A stretch of 28,223 nucleotides of DNA, taken from a virus. This document shows, in pieces, positions 20,144 through 28,223 of this stretch (position 1 is its first letter; every line of letters begins with the position of its first letter). The DNA lies in the IMG/VR virus record IMGVR_UViG_3300009790_000049, positions 1 through 28,223 of that record; one strand, written 5' to 3'. The notes beneath the pieces were generated by a model. It saw only the letters and a list, made by a program, of their open reading frames with translations. It searched no databases and was not told the DNA's origin. Position numbers and translations under genes: made by a program.

Positions 20144-23100
20144 TGGTAGAGATTAGAGAATTCGACGAAGAAATAGACTATCTGCAACGTATTGGTGAAT
20201 TGCGTGGAGCTGGCAAGAACCGTGCTGATTATAAGCAGATGACAACGGAAAGATTGCAAAACGAAGGCTTTGATCCGGCAATGATGGATCTGGACTATGC
20301 TTTTGATCAGGGAAATGATGTGGGCAAAGATATCGTTCCCAAGATAAAAAAGATGGAAGACGGTACGGTCAAAGAAGAAACTCTCCTGGATATGAACTCT
20401 AAAGAGGGATTGGCGTGGGCGGCTGCGAGTAAAGAGTTCTATGATGCCATGTATAAAACAGGCAAAAAGGATTACCAAACATTTACCGTCAATGACATGA
20501 TCTACGGCCCAACGGAAAAGAGTGGCCCAAGTACACCAGAAGAATTCGCACAATGGGGGATCGAAAAGATCGGATGGCTCAACTACAATATTAGTGGTTT
20601 AGGCTATGATACCTACAGGCTAAACAAGTTTCACAAACATAATCCAGAAACGGCAATGGCTTTTAACTATCTCATGCAGCAATACGGCAAGTTGCCGATG
20701 TTTACATGGAATGGCACAAAGAGGTTTTTTAAAGGTGTTATGAGTGATCCAACAACGTATGCGGGTTTAGGAACATTGGGAGTTGGTCTTGCTGGGAGAA
20801 CATTTGGACAGGTTGCAAGTAAGGGAGCATTAACGAAAGCCTTGAATACGGCTATTCATCCCAATGCTGTAACTCTCTATGAAGGTGCTTTATTCGGTGC
20901 GGCAGACGATTATCTACGCCAGAATATTGAGATTAATGCAGAGAAGATGACGGAGTATGATTTCAAGCGAATGGGTATTGCATCTGGTACAGGAATGGCT
21001 GCAACAGGGGTGCTTGTAGGAGGTGCTAATCTCACTAAAAACTATGCACCGTATGCTGTCAAAGCCTTTAGAAATATGCTTGTTAATAAGGCGGAGAATG
21101 CCCAGAAACGTATCGAAGCCAGAGCAGCAGACACAGGTGTTACTCTTAGATCTGGGCCAGACTTTGAGGATATGGCCGATAAAGGATTGGTTGCCGCCGG
21201 GAAGATGGTTAAGGGCAATCGTCAGTTAGACAGGCTTGGAATGTACAGCAAGGCTCAAGAAGGTTTGGAAGCGATACCACAGGAAAAAGGAACAGGTAAA
21301 CAGTTCATTCAACAACTTTCAAAGAAGTTTAATGTCAAACCAAAGGAGTTATTTTGGCTTGGTCTGGATAAGCATAATAATGACAACAAGGTAACGAAAG
21401 CCGAGTTAATCCAAACAATCAAAGATAATCATGTTGATATTAAAGAACTTAGGTTTGACGAGATTTCTCCTCAGCCTACAAATGAAAGTGAAGGTGTGTT
21501 TTTTACCAATGAAAATCTCGAAGTAGATATGAACCCAAGAAATTGGGAAAACAACAGAGAATTTATGTTGGATAGACTTAGAGGGGAAAGCCAAGAAGAT
21601 CGAGATGATTTATTAAATTCTGTTGATGTTGACGAATTAATACACTCATTTGGGTATGAAGTTGTTAGGAACACATTTAACTTTAACGCAGCCAAAGAAG
21701 CTATTTATCGTGGTGAAAATGTGTATGTTAATGATATGGGTCGAAACATTGATATGACAGATGAAATTAATAAATACTTCGATGATGTAGGAAAAGCACA
21801 GTATATTGGAGGTGATGAACCCCAAAGAATGTTAGGAACACATTCATTAGGGTATGAAGTGCGTGGTAATGATACTGACGGTTACGAATTAACTGATCCG
21901 AATGGTATACGTCTTGACGGACAAATTGCTACATTAGACGAAGTAAATGTCCAAGCAACAGAACACGCAATGGACTATAACTATATAAACATTGATGATG
22001 TTGAAGCAAGAATGGAAGCCGAAGACATTGATGCAAGAGAAACAAGTGAAAGAGCTGGAAAGCCAAGATGGAAATCGAATAGTTTACCAGGGGGATCGAA
22101 TTACCGGGAGCTGGTTTTTACTATCGAAAACTTTAGAGGTGATCCAGACCTAGCTGAAGTTGATGCCAAGTTTAAGAAATTGATTGAGGAAGAAGACAAA
22201 ATAGATCAAGAATATTTTGTAGTTGACCGGGATAGATACGACTCCCACCGCATGATTGAAAGCGAAAAAGATCAATTTTTGGCTAGTAGGGGTTATTCTT
22301 CTCAGAAAGAGCTAGATGATAAATGGTTAGAAGTGCATGACAAAAGAAAGAATATGATTTCAAACAATAAAAAGGAATTGAAAGCCTACGTTGGAAATAA
22401 GTTTCCTGATCAACCTTTAGAACAACAATCAATGGAAAGACTTATGCGTGGCTTACAACATTCAGGTCAGTCGCATCACGGTCAAGTAGATCAGATAGGT
22501 CATGCAAGGATCGATGATAGGAAAGATCCCTCTGGTGCTAAGTTTATGTTTGCCCAAGAGAGTCAGACCGATTGGGGTCAAAAGGGCCGTGATAATATGA
22601 TAACTCCAGAAAACTTAGAAAGAGCCAATGAGCTTTTAGATATTGAAGACAAAATGGAATTTTTTCAAAGAGATGTCTTGCGAACTATGGGAAAGACACT
22701 TGAGGATAATCCACAGATATTTAATACTATCGATGAATATAAAAGGGATATTCTAACTTTTTTGCGTGGTATCGACATGAAAGAAGAACGGTTAAATAAT
22801 GTTACTAATTTATTAAACGATATTGATACTGAAGCATTTGCAAATGAGTTTGTTAAGATACTTACCGAAGAAGCCTTCCGAGGTCAGAGTGATGTGTTTA
22901 GACAAGGGTTCACCAAAAATATTGCCAGAGCTAATATGGACATTGACAATACCTTACCTGTTACCGATGTTGAGGCTCAAATGGAAATGAAAGACGAAAG
23001 TATTGAGAAAGTTAATCAGACTATTGGTAATTTAGCCTATCGATCACTCTATCGTCTAATAGGTGGAGATGCTAGTGAAACAGACGTTATACCTACTCCA

Positions 23101-23787
23101 CAATTTGCACAAAATAATATAAATTACGCCAATCTTCTGCCTATTGCAAAAATGCTAAAAGAAGTTGTACCTTCAGAGATCTCGCAGATGCAAAAGACAT
23201 TAGATTCCAAAAGAAATGAAGTATTTATTAAGGCGAGAGAGAAAGGTGATCCTGTTCCAAGAGCTCCACATATTGAAAATGACACGGCATTTATGGAGTT
23301 CACTTTCAAAAACCTTATTCGCAGAGCCGTGAATGAAGATCACGAATATATTATTTTAACAGGCCCAGAAGATCAGGTAGGTAGGTGGGGAGAGCATATG
23401 CGTGGCCCATTTGAAAGACGGTATGTTAAATATGGGGAAATAGCGGCTAAGAATGTCCTCAAGGCACTCGATAAAAAAGCCAAGCCAGAATTCGTTAGTC
23501 CTGAAGATATTGGGTTTATATCAAGGCCACCCCGAACATTGACGAGAGAGGAAGCCATTCAATTTGTAAATTCTCCTAGTGCTATTGAAGAAGCCAAGAG
23601 AGAAAGAGAATCAAACGCCCCTATTACCGCAGACACAAAGTTACTCAAGATACCGATTACGGATGAAATGAGAGAGAGTGTAAAACGTGGAATGCCCTTA
23701 TTTGAAATGGGTGGCCTTGCTATGGGTGGCTTGGCTGTTGCCGGATCACAGATGGCTCAAGGGGAAAATACAGAAACAAGATATTAA
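20143..23787 (+). CDS. Large internal virion / polyvalent protein
   Basis: This is a 1214-aa protein. Residues about 195-310 hold hydrophobic Gly/Ala-rich segments ('YAGLGTLGVGLAGRTF', 'GIASGTGMAATGVLVGGA') that could insert into a membrane. From about 648 the protein shows a pattern I know from phage polyvalent proteins: 'LPGGSNYRELVF' (648-659), 'GQSHHGQVDQIGHARIDDR', 'ESQTDWGQKGRD' (from 806, compare the common 'EIQSDWHQKGR'), 'AFMEFTFKNLIRRAVNEDHEYIILTGPEDQ', and the closing 'ITDEMRESVKRGMPLF' (from 1172). Such proteins are injected with DNA and may carry accessory enzymatic domains. No transglycosylase motif (as in T7 gp16) was seen. The region about 21400-23200 looks AT-richer than its flanks, suggesting a swapped-in domain. 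Confidence 0.7.
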   Translation: MVEIREFDEEIDYLQRIGELRGAGKNRADYKQMTTERLQNEGFDPAMMDLDYAFDQGNDVGKDIVPKIKKMEDGTVKEETLLDMNSKEGLAWAAASKEFYDAMYKTGKKDYQTFTVNDMIYGPTEKSGPSTPEEFAQWGIEKIGWLNYNISGLGYDTYRLNKFHKHNPETAMAFNYLMQQYGKLPMFTWNGTKRFFKGVMSDPTTYAGLGTLGVGLAGRTFGQVASKGALTKALNTAIHPNAVTLYEGALFGAADDYLRQNIEINAEKMTEYDFKRMGIASGTGMAATGVLVGGANLTKNYAPYAVKAFRNMLVNKAENAQKRIEARAADTGVTLRSGPDFEDMADKGLVAAGKMVKGNRQLDRLGMYSKAQEGLEAIPQEKGTGKQFIQQLSKKFNVKPKELFWLGLDKHNNDNKVTKAELIQTIKDNHVDIKELRFDEISPQPTNESEGVFFTNENLEVDMNPRNWENNREFMLDRLRGESQEDRDDLLNSVDVDELIHSFGYEVVRNTFNFNAAKEAIYRGENVYVNDMGRNIDMTDEINKYFDDVGKAQYIGGDEPQRMLGTHSLGYEVRGNDTDGYELTDPNGIRLDGQIATLDEVNVQATEHAMDYNYINIDDVEARMEAEDIDARETSERAGKPRWKSNSLPGGSNYRELVFTIENFRGDPDLAEVDAKFKKLIEEEDKIDQEYFVVDRDRYDSHRMIESEKDQFLASRGYSSQKELDDKWLEVHDKRKNMISNNKKELKAYVGNKFPDQPLEQQSMERLMRGLQHSGQSHHGQVDQIGHARIDDRKDPSGAKFMFAQESQTDWGQKGRDNMITPENLERANELLDIEDKMEFFQRDVLRTMGKTLEDNPQIFNTIDEYKRDILTFLRGIDMKEERLNNVTNLLNDIDTEAFANEFVKILTEEAFRGQSDVFRQGFTKNIARANMDIDNTLPVTDVEAQMEMKDESIEKVNQTIGNLAYRSLYRLIGGDASETDVIPTPQFAQNNINYANLLPIAKMLKEVVPSEISQMQKTLDSKRNEVFIKAREKGDPVPRAPHIENDTAFMEFTFKNLIRRAVNEDHEYIILTGPEDQVGRWGEHMRGPFERRYVKYGEIAAKNVLKALDKKAKPEFVSPEDIGFISRPPRTLTREEAIQFVNSPSAIEEAKRERESNAPITADTKLLKIPITDEMRESVKRGMPLFEMGGLAMGGLAVAGSQMAQGENTETRY

Positions 23788-23831
23788 TTTGTTTTCAATG
23801 TAGCGAAAATAGATTAGTATTACATACAATC

Positions 23832-23856
23832 GGCAGCCATTTGTGCTGCCTTTTTT
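23832..23856 (+). terminator. Intrinsic terminator between internal virion genes
   Basis: GGCAGC (23832-23837), 7-nt loop, GCTGCC (23845-23850), then six T (23851-23856). It separates the 1214-aa and 1000-aa genes in the only non-trivial gap (84 nt) of the tail module, so it probably lowers expression of the downstream genes. Confidence 0.88.
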
Positions 23857-23871
23857 ATTGGCAGAAATCAT

Positions 23872-26800
23872 ATGGCATTAACAGATACGGAAAACAAGGC
23901 GGGTACGTCTTTGTTAAGCGGTGGCGTGACAGAACCCTTAACATCGCAACCTGGTGATGAAGGTGTGCAACTTGCCTTTGGTGGCGGCATAGGTAGTAAG
24001 CTGGGCAGATTTGCAACGAAGTTTGGTGACTCCAACTTTGGTCAGTTCCTAGGGAATACTTTTTTCGGCAAGGATCTATTCTCAAGCCGTAAGGTTTTAC
24101 AGGAGCTTGAGAGTGGCAAGAGAGATCCAATCGACATCGAGGATATCTTTGTTCCCCCTTTTCTTCGTGGAACAGACACAGAGAAGAGAGCCAAGACCAA
24201 AGTATTCGGTGCAAAGGAAGTTCCACAATCTGAGCAAATGCTTGATATTGGAAAAACCAAAGAAGAACGAGATGCTAAAGCACAGGAATTTCTTGAGAAT
24301 AGAAAGATACAAGCCGTTCCAAAAAAGGGATTGCTAACAGATTTCAGAGTTACAGGATCACAAGGGGATGACAAATTACCGAATGAGCAGAGTATTCTCA
24401 ACTCTATTGAAGCTATATCGCAGACACACAGGGGAAAGATAGACGAAGCCAGCCGTGGGAAAATCACTCAAGCAGAAACCCAACAACTAGCGGATCTGGT
24501 TGGAGCATCACCCAAGGTTCTTATAAATAATATTCTTGGCCGTAAACGTGGGCAGACAATCCAATTCGAGGGATTGGGTATGGCTGAAACAATGTTGGCT
24601 GCAAGAGAGCTTCTAGTAAGTGAAATAAGAAAACTTGATGAATTATCGGAATTGGCAATGCAAGGCGGTGAAAGGGATGCTCTTGCCTTTCGTCAGCAGT
24701 TTGAATTGGTATCGCAGTTACAGTTACAGATCAAAGGATCACAGACAGAGATAGCCAGAGCATTAGGTCAGTTTAAGATTCCTGTTCGCCAAGATGGGCC
24801 ACCAAACGTAATGCACCATGATATTGCGGGTTTACTCGATCAATACGGCGGTCTGGAAGATATCAAGACAATGGTGACATTGTACAGAAATGCTCAAACC
24901 GATGCTCAGAAGGCGCAGTTAGCCAGGGGAAAGAAAGGCATAGTAGGAAAGTCCATAGATGCGTTTTACGAAGTATGGATCAATATGCTTCTCAGTTCTC
25001 CTGTAACGCACGTTAAGAATGTTGCTGGTGCTTTTCTCACAACCTTTGCCCATGTGCCGGAGACATTCGTTGCGGCTGGTGTTGGATCAGTAAGAAGAAA
25101 TGTATTAGGGCAAGAAGGTGGAGTGCAGTTCGGTGAAGCGAATGCCGAATTATTCGGAGCTTTAATGGCGTTTGGTGATGCGTGGAAAGCGGCATCAACA
25201 GCATGGTCAACAGGTGAAACACCGATATTAGGTTCTAAGATAGAATTCACACAAGGCAAGAAACATCAGAGGGCGTTTAGTGCCGAAGGCTTTGAGATTG
25301 GTACATTCGGAAATGCAGTAGACGGTATTGGTTCTCTAATGACGATGGGCCGTATTCCAACAGGTGCATTAGAGTTTGAAGATACATGGTTCAAGGTTGT
25401 AGGCCAGAGAATGAGCTTATACCAGCAAGGCTATAGAGAAGCCAAGACCAGAGGATTACAGGGAGAGAACTTTGGAGAGTTCGTAGCAAACTTTATCAAT
25501 AACCCTCCACCACAGGCTTTGATAGAAGCCGATGATCATGCACGATATATCACACTTCAAAACAAAGTTACAGGTGTGGGAAAGGATATACAGGGATTAA
25601 GGAAAGTGCCGGGAGCAAGGTTCTTCATTCCTTTCTTTAAAACACCTTACAATGCTTTTAAATATGCCTTTAAGGAAAGAACGCCTTTGGGTTTGTTTAC
25701 CTCAGATATAAGAGAAACAATAAGTACAGGGATGCGCCCAGATGCAACGCCACAACAGAAAGCGGCATCGGACACGGCATTAGCTCGATTGAGCATGGGG
25801 TCAATGACGGCGGGATTGATCGCCATGTATGCTGCACAAGGCAGAATAACAGGCAACGGATCAACTGATGGAGAATACAGGAGTTCACTAAGACGAACAG
25901 GATGGCAACCATATTCTATAAGGGTAGGGGATAAGTATTACTCTTATGCGGGTGCAGAACCTTTCTCTAGTATTATGGGTTTAGCTGCCGATATGTCAGA
26001 GGTAATGATGCACGGCAATTTGACTCAAGGTCAGGTTAATAAAATGGCCTTGGCTATTGGTGTGACTATAAGCAATCAGTTGACGGATAAGACGTTTATG
26101 AGTGGCTTTAATAATCTTGTGAATATGCTTCAAGATCCAGAACGATATGGCGGCATGACGGCTGAGACATTCCAAAGAAGTTTAGTACCAAGGGTATTTG
26201 CCCAAGCTAAGAAAACAGGCATAGGATTACCAGAGCTCGACATTTTTGGTGTACCACTTGGCGTTGAAGCTGATCCTTTAGTAAGAGATACGAATTCATT
26301 TCTAACGTCTATCATGGCTCAGTTGCCGGGGTTCTCATCAGATCTACCCCCAAGAAGGAACGTATGGGGTCAACCTATTCATCTTTCTGGTGCGTATGGG
26401 CCAGACGTTATTAGTCCTATCTACTCAAGTCATAGAGGCCCGAACTACTTAATGGGCAAGGAAAACGATGTAGAGCTTACCTATATCTTGGATGAAATGT
26501 TTGTGTCTGCACGGTATGGCCCAAGCAAGATGCCGGATGATATCAATGTGGAACTTCCTTTAAGTCTGGAAGAGAGGAACGAGTATCATGCGATGCTTGG
26601 TAAGGAAACCGTTAAAGAATTTAAGAAATGGTATCGCAATAAGACAAAGGTAAGGAAGTTTGAAAAACTGCGTGACTATTATCTCCAGACAGGATCGGAG
26701 AGAGCGCATGAGGAAATACGTTTAATGTTTGACGAGATATTTTCAGAAGCACGGTATGACGGTGAAAAGAAATTCCTAAAGAGAACATCTTTGGGCAGAG

Positions 26801-26874
26801 CCTATGACAGAAGGCTAAAGAAACTCGAAAGAACACAAAAGCAAGACGAAAGAAAATTTAAAAGGAAATTCTGA
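23872..26874 (+). CDS. Internal virion / DNA-ejection protein (1000 aa)
   Basis: The ATG at 23872 starts 15 nt after the terminator T-tract. The N-terminal third is charged and disordered-like. The centre contains 'FYEVWINMLLSSPVTHVKNVAGAFLTT' (about 364-390), a signature seen in phage ejection and polyvalent proteins ('...LLSxPxTHxxNxxGN...'). 'ALEFEDTWFKVVGQRMSLYQQGYREA', 'ARFFIPFFKTPYNAFKYAFKERTPLG' and a membrane-like 'MGSMTAGLIAMYAAQGRITG' (about 641-660) follow. The C-terminus is highly basic ('RRLKKLERTQKQDERKFKRKF'), suggesting DNA contact. It most likely corresponds to the T7 gp16-type inner-membrane component. No lytic transglycosylase motif is visible. Its stop overlaps the fibre start (ATGA). 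Confidence 0.75.
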   Translation: MALTDTENKAGTSLLSGGVTEPLTSQPGDEGVQLAFGGGIGSKLGRFATKFGDSNFGQFLGNTFFGKDLFSSRKVLQELESGKRDPIDIEDIFVPPFLRGTDTEKRAKTKVFGAKEVPQSEQMLDIGKTKEERDAKAQEFLENRKIQAVPKKGLLTDFRVTGSQGDDKLPNEQSILNSIEAISQTHRGKIDEASRGKITQAETQQLADLVGASPKVLINNILGRKRGQTIQFEGLGMAETMLAARELLVSEIRKLDELSELAMQGGERDALAFRQQFELVSQLQLQIKGSQTEIARALGQFKIPVRQDGPPNVMHHDIAGLLDQYGGLEDIKTMVTLYRNAQTDAQKAQLARGKKGIVGKSIDAFYEVWINMLLSSPVTHVKNVAGAFLTTFAHVPETFVAAGVGSVRRNVLGQEGGVQFGEANAELFGALMAFGDAWKAASTAWSTGETPILGSKIEFTQGKKHQRAFSAEGFEIGTFGNAVDGIGSLMTMGRIPTGALEFEDTWFKVVGQRMSLYQQGYREAKTRGLQGENFGEFVANFINNPPPQALIEADDHARYITLQNKVTGVGKDIQGLRKVPGARFFIPFFKTPYNAFKYAFKERTPLGLFTSDIRETISTGMRPDATPQQKAASDTALARLSMGSMTAGLIAMYAAQGRITGNGSTDGEYRSSLRRTGWQPYSIRVGDKYYSYAGAEPFSSIMGLAADMSEVMMHGNLTQGQVNKMALAIGVTISNQLTDKTFMSGFNNLVNMLQDPERYGGMTAETFQRSLVPRVFAQAKKTGIGLPELDIFGVPLGVEADPLVRDTNSFLTSIMAQLPGFSSDLPPRRNVWGQPIHLSGAYGPDVISPIYSSHRGPNYLMGKENDVELTYILDEMFVSARYGPSKMPDDINVELPLSLEERNEYHAMLGKETVKEFKKWYRNKTKVRKFEKLRDYYLQTGSERAHEEIRLMFDEIFSEARYDGEKKFLKRTSLGRAYDRRLKKLERTQKQDERKFKRKF

Positions 26875-28223
26875 TGACGGTATCAAGCAGCACCACCAAA
26901 GTTAGTTATACTACAGTAAACGCCACAACTCACAGCTTTGCCTACACTTTCAAAATTTTTGCCGATGCGGATTTACAGGTGGTGGTTAGGGATAGTTCAG
27001 GCACAGAGGTTACAAAGACATTAAATACAAACTATGTAGTAACAGGCGCAGCGAGTGAATCTGGTGGTAATGTCTTATTCAAATATAATACAGGCACAAA
27101 CTCTGATGCTCACTATGATGGTTCAACCGATCACCGTCCAGCCAATGGTTCAACGGTCATTATTAAAAGAAACTTAACTCTCACCCAAGGGAATGATTAT
27201 ATCGAGAACGATCCATTCAGTAGTGCGGATCACGAAAATGCTCTTGATAGACTTACCTTCATTGCCCAACAGCAACAGGAAGAAATAGATAGAACTATTA
27301 AGGCTTCTGTTGGTAATACGATATCTGGATCTGAGTTTACCTTATCGGCAACGGATAGGGCCAATAAGTTATTTTCATTTGATAGTTCTGGTAATTTGTC
27401 TGTTACCCAGGAGATCGGTACACTCAAAGGGAATTGGGCAACAAGTACCGATTATGTTGTTCGTGATCTGGTCAAAGATACCAGCACCAATAATATCTTT
27501 ATATGTGTTACAGCCCATACAAGTTCTGGATCACAACCTCTTACTACGAATTCGGATAGTGCCAAATGGTCATTGATAGTGGATGCGGCAAGTGCCACTA
27601 CGTCTGCAAGTACAGCTAGTACACAAGCCACAAACTCTGCTGCTTCTGCCGTTTTATCATCAAATCACAGAGCCGATGCCGGGAAGTATGCGATCACAGC
27701 AGAGGACAGTACCTTTACGCTGACTTCTACAAACGGAGGCACTTCTGGATTGTATTCAGCATTACATTACCAGGCAAAAGCTCAAGCCAATCAGACGGCG
27801 GCAGCTAGTTCCGCTAGTGCGGCGGCTACAAGCGCCACGGCAGCATCCAATGCTCAATCGGCGGCAGAAGCAGCCTTAGATACATTCGATGACAGATTTC
27901 TTGGTGCGAAGTCAACATCTGGTGGCGATCCGACACAGGACAACGACGGAAACAGTTTACAAGATGGTGCGATTTTCTTTGATACAACCAACGATATAAT
28001 GAAGGTGTATGATTTAACGAATACTACTTGGCGACAATTAACACCTACGTCTACAAACCAAGGTCATATTAATACTGTAAGTGGAATACAAGCAAACGTA
28101 ACTACCGTAGCTGGCATAAGTTCCAATGTAACTACTGTTGCTGGTATAAGTTCCAACGTAACAACGGTTGCGGGAATAAGTTCAAATGTTACATCCGTTG
28201 CTGGAAATAGTTCAAACATAAAC
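26874..28223 (+). CDS. Tail fibre protein, T7 gp17-like N-terminus (3' end outside window)
   Basis: It is open for 450 codons from the ATGA overlap at 26874 to the window end. Residues 1-140 form the virion-attachment domain of gp17-type fibres: 'SYTTVNATTHSFAYTFKIFADADLQVVV', 'YVVTGAASESGGNVLF', 'STVIIKRNLTLTQGNDY' and 'FSSADHENALDRLTFIAQQQQEEIDRTI' in outline. A Trp-containing carbohydrate-binding-like stretch ('GNWATSTDYVVRDLVKDTSTN') follows, then Ala/Ser-rich coiled segments, 'GDPTQDNDGNSLQDGAIFFDTTNDIMKVYD', and 10-residue repeats at the edge. The receptor-binding tip is beyond the window. It determines host recognition. Confidence 0.92.
   Translation, partial: MTVSSSTTKVSYTTVNATTHSFAYTFKIFADADLQVVVRDSSGTEVTKTLNTNYVVTGAASESGGNVLFKYNTGTNSDAHYDGSTDHRPANGSTVIIKRNLTLTQGNDYIENDPFSSADHENALDRLTFIAQQQQEEIDRTIKASVGNTISGSEFTLSATDRANKLFSFDSSGNLSVTQEIGTLKGNWATSTDYVVRDLVKDTSTNNIFICVTAHTSSGSQPLTTNSDSAKWSLIVDAASATTSASTASTQATNSAASAVLSSNHRADAGKYAITAEDSTFTLTSTNGGTSGLYSALHYQAKAQANQTAAASSASAAATSATAASNAQSAAEAALDTFDDRFLGAKSTSGGDPTQDNDGNSLQDGAIFFDTTNDIMKVYDLTNTTWRQLTPTSTNQGHINTVSGIQANVTTVAGISSNVTTVAGISSNVTTVAGISSNVTSVAGNSSNIN
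28065..28214 (+). repeat. 30-bp / 10-residue tandem repeats in the tail fibre
   Basis: Five consecutive 30-nt units encode HINTVSGIQA, NVTTVAGISS (three times) and NVTSVAGNSS; the array continues to the window edge. DNA copies differ mainly at third codon positions, so the protein repeat is under selection. Such Val/Ile-periodic repeats usually form a trimeric beta-helical fibre shaft. Confidence 0.85.

Overview
The window is a segment of a short-tailed (podovirus-type) bacteriophage genome. Late genes run left to right in the classic T7-like order: small and large terminase, portal, scaffold, major capsid protein, tail tubular protein A, nozzle (tail tubular protein B), internal virion proteins, and tail fibre with a T7 gp17-like N-terminus. 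Base composition is moderately AT-rich. Several proteins have the style of marine environmental phages, but the host cannot be read from the sequence.

Layout. Positions 1-2804 are a leftward early operon: a CI-like HTH repressor, a winged-helix protein, a PD-(D/E)XK exonuclease-like protein and an ERF-type single-strand annealing protein that runs off the window edge. A compact switch region (about 2805-2925) holds overlapping divergent promoters and repeated TTGACGTTA-type sites. Positions 2924-6160 are rightward early/accessory genes: a Cro-like protein, a VRR-NUC nuclease, a small ORF, a C5-cytosine methyltransferase locus with three overlapping reading frames, and an HTH protein preceded by an array of 15-bp repeats. 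Positions 6365-14256 are the packaging and head module, with a GNAT acetyltransferase and an MT-A70 adenine methyltransferase inserted. An intrinsic terminator closes the head module. Positions 14311-28223 are tail, ejection and fibre genes, with a second intrinsic terminator at 23832-23856.

Two things stand out. First, the major capsid gene is interrupted by a compact 248-nt group I intron without an ORF (12882-13129). The P1 and P10 pairings fix both splice sites, and joining the exons restores one 287-aa capsid protein. Second, at 3842-5533 the conserved motifs of a C5-cytosine methyltransferase lie in one frame but are split by many stops into an N-terminal and a C-terminal piece. A 466-aa ORF with eight WPTPT-type repeats runs uninterrupted through the whole region in the +1 frame. 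This looks like a dual-coded locus, possibly a split methyltransferase plus an overlapping partner.

How the parts work together (inference): the CI/Cro-like pair controls leftward recombination genes and rightward accessory genes. The HTH protein at 5756 may act on the repeat array at its own start. The two methyltransferases probably modify phage DNA against host restriction. The terminase packages DNA into capsids assembled on the scaffold. The internal virion proteins probably form the DNA-ejection channel. No integrase, polymerase or lysis gene is present here, so a temperate lifestyle is suggested only by the repressor switch.
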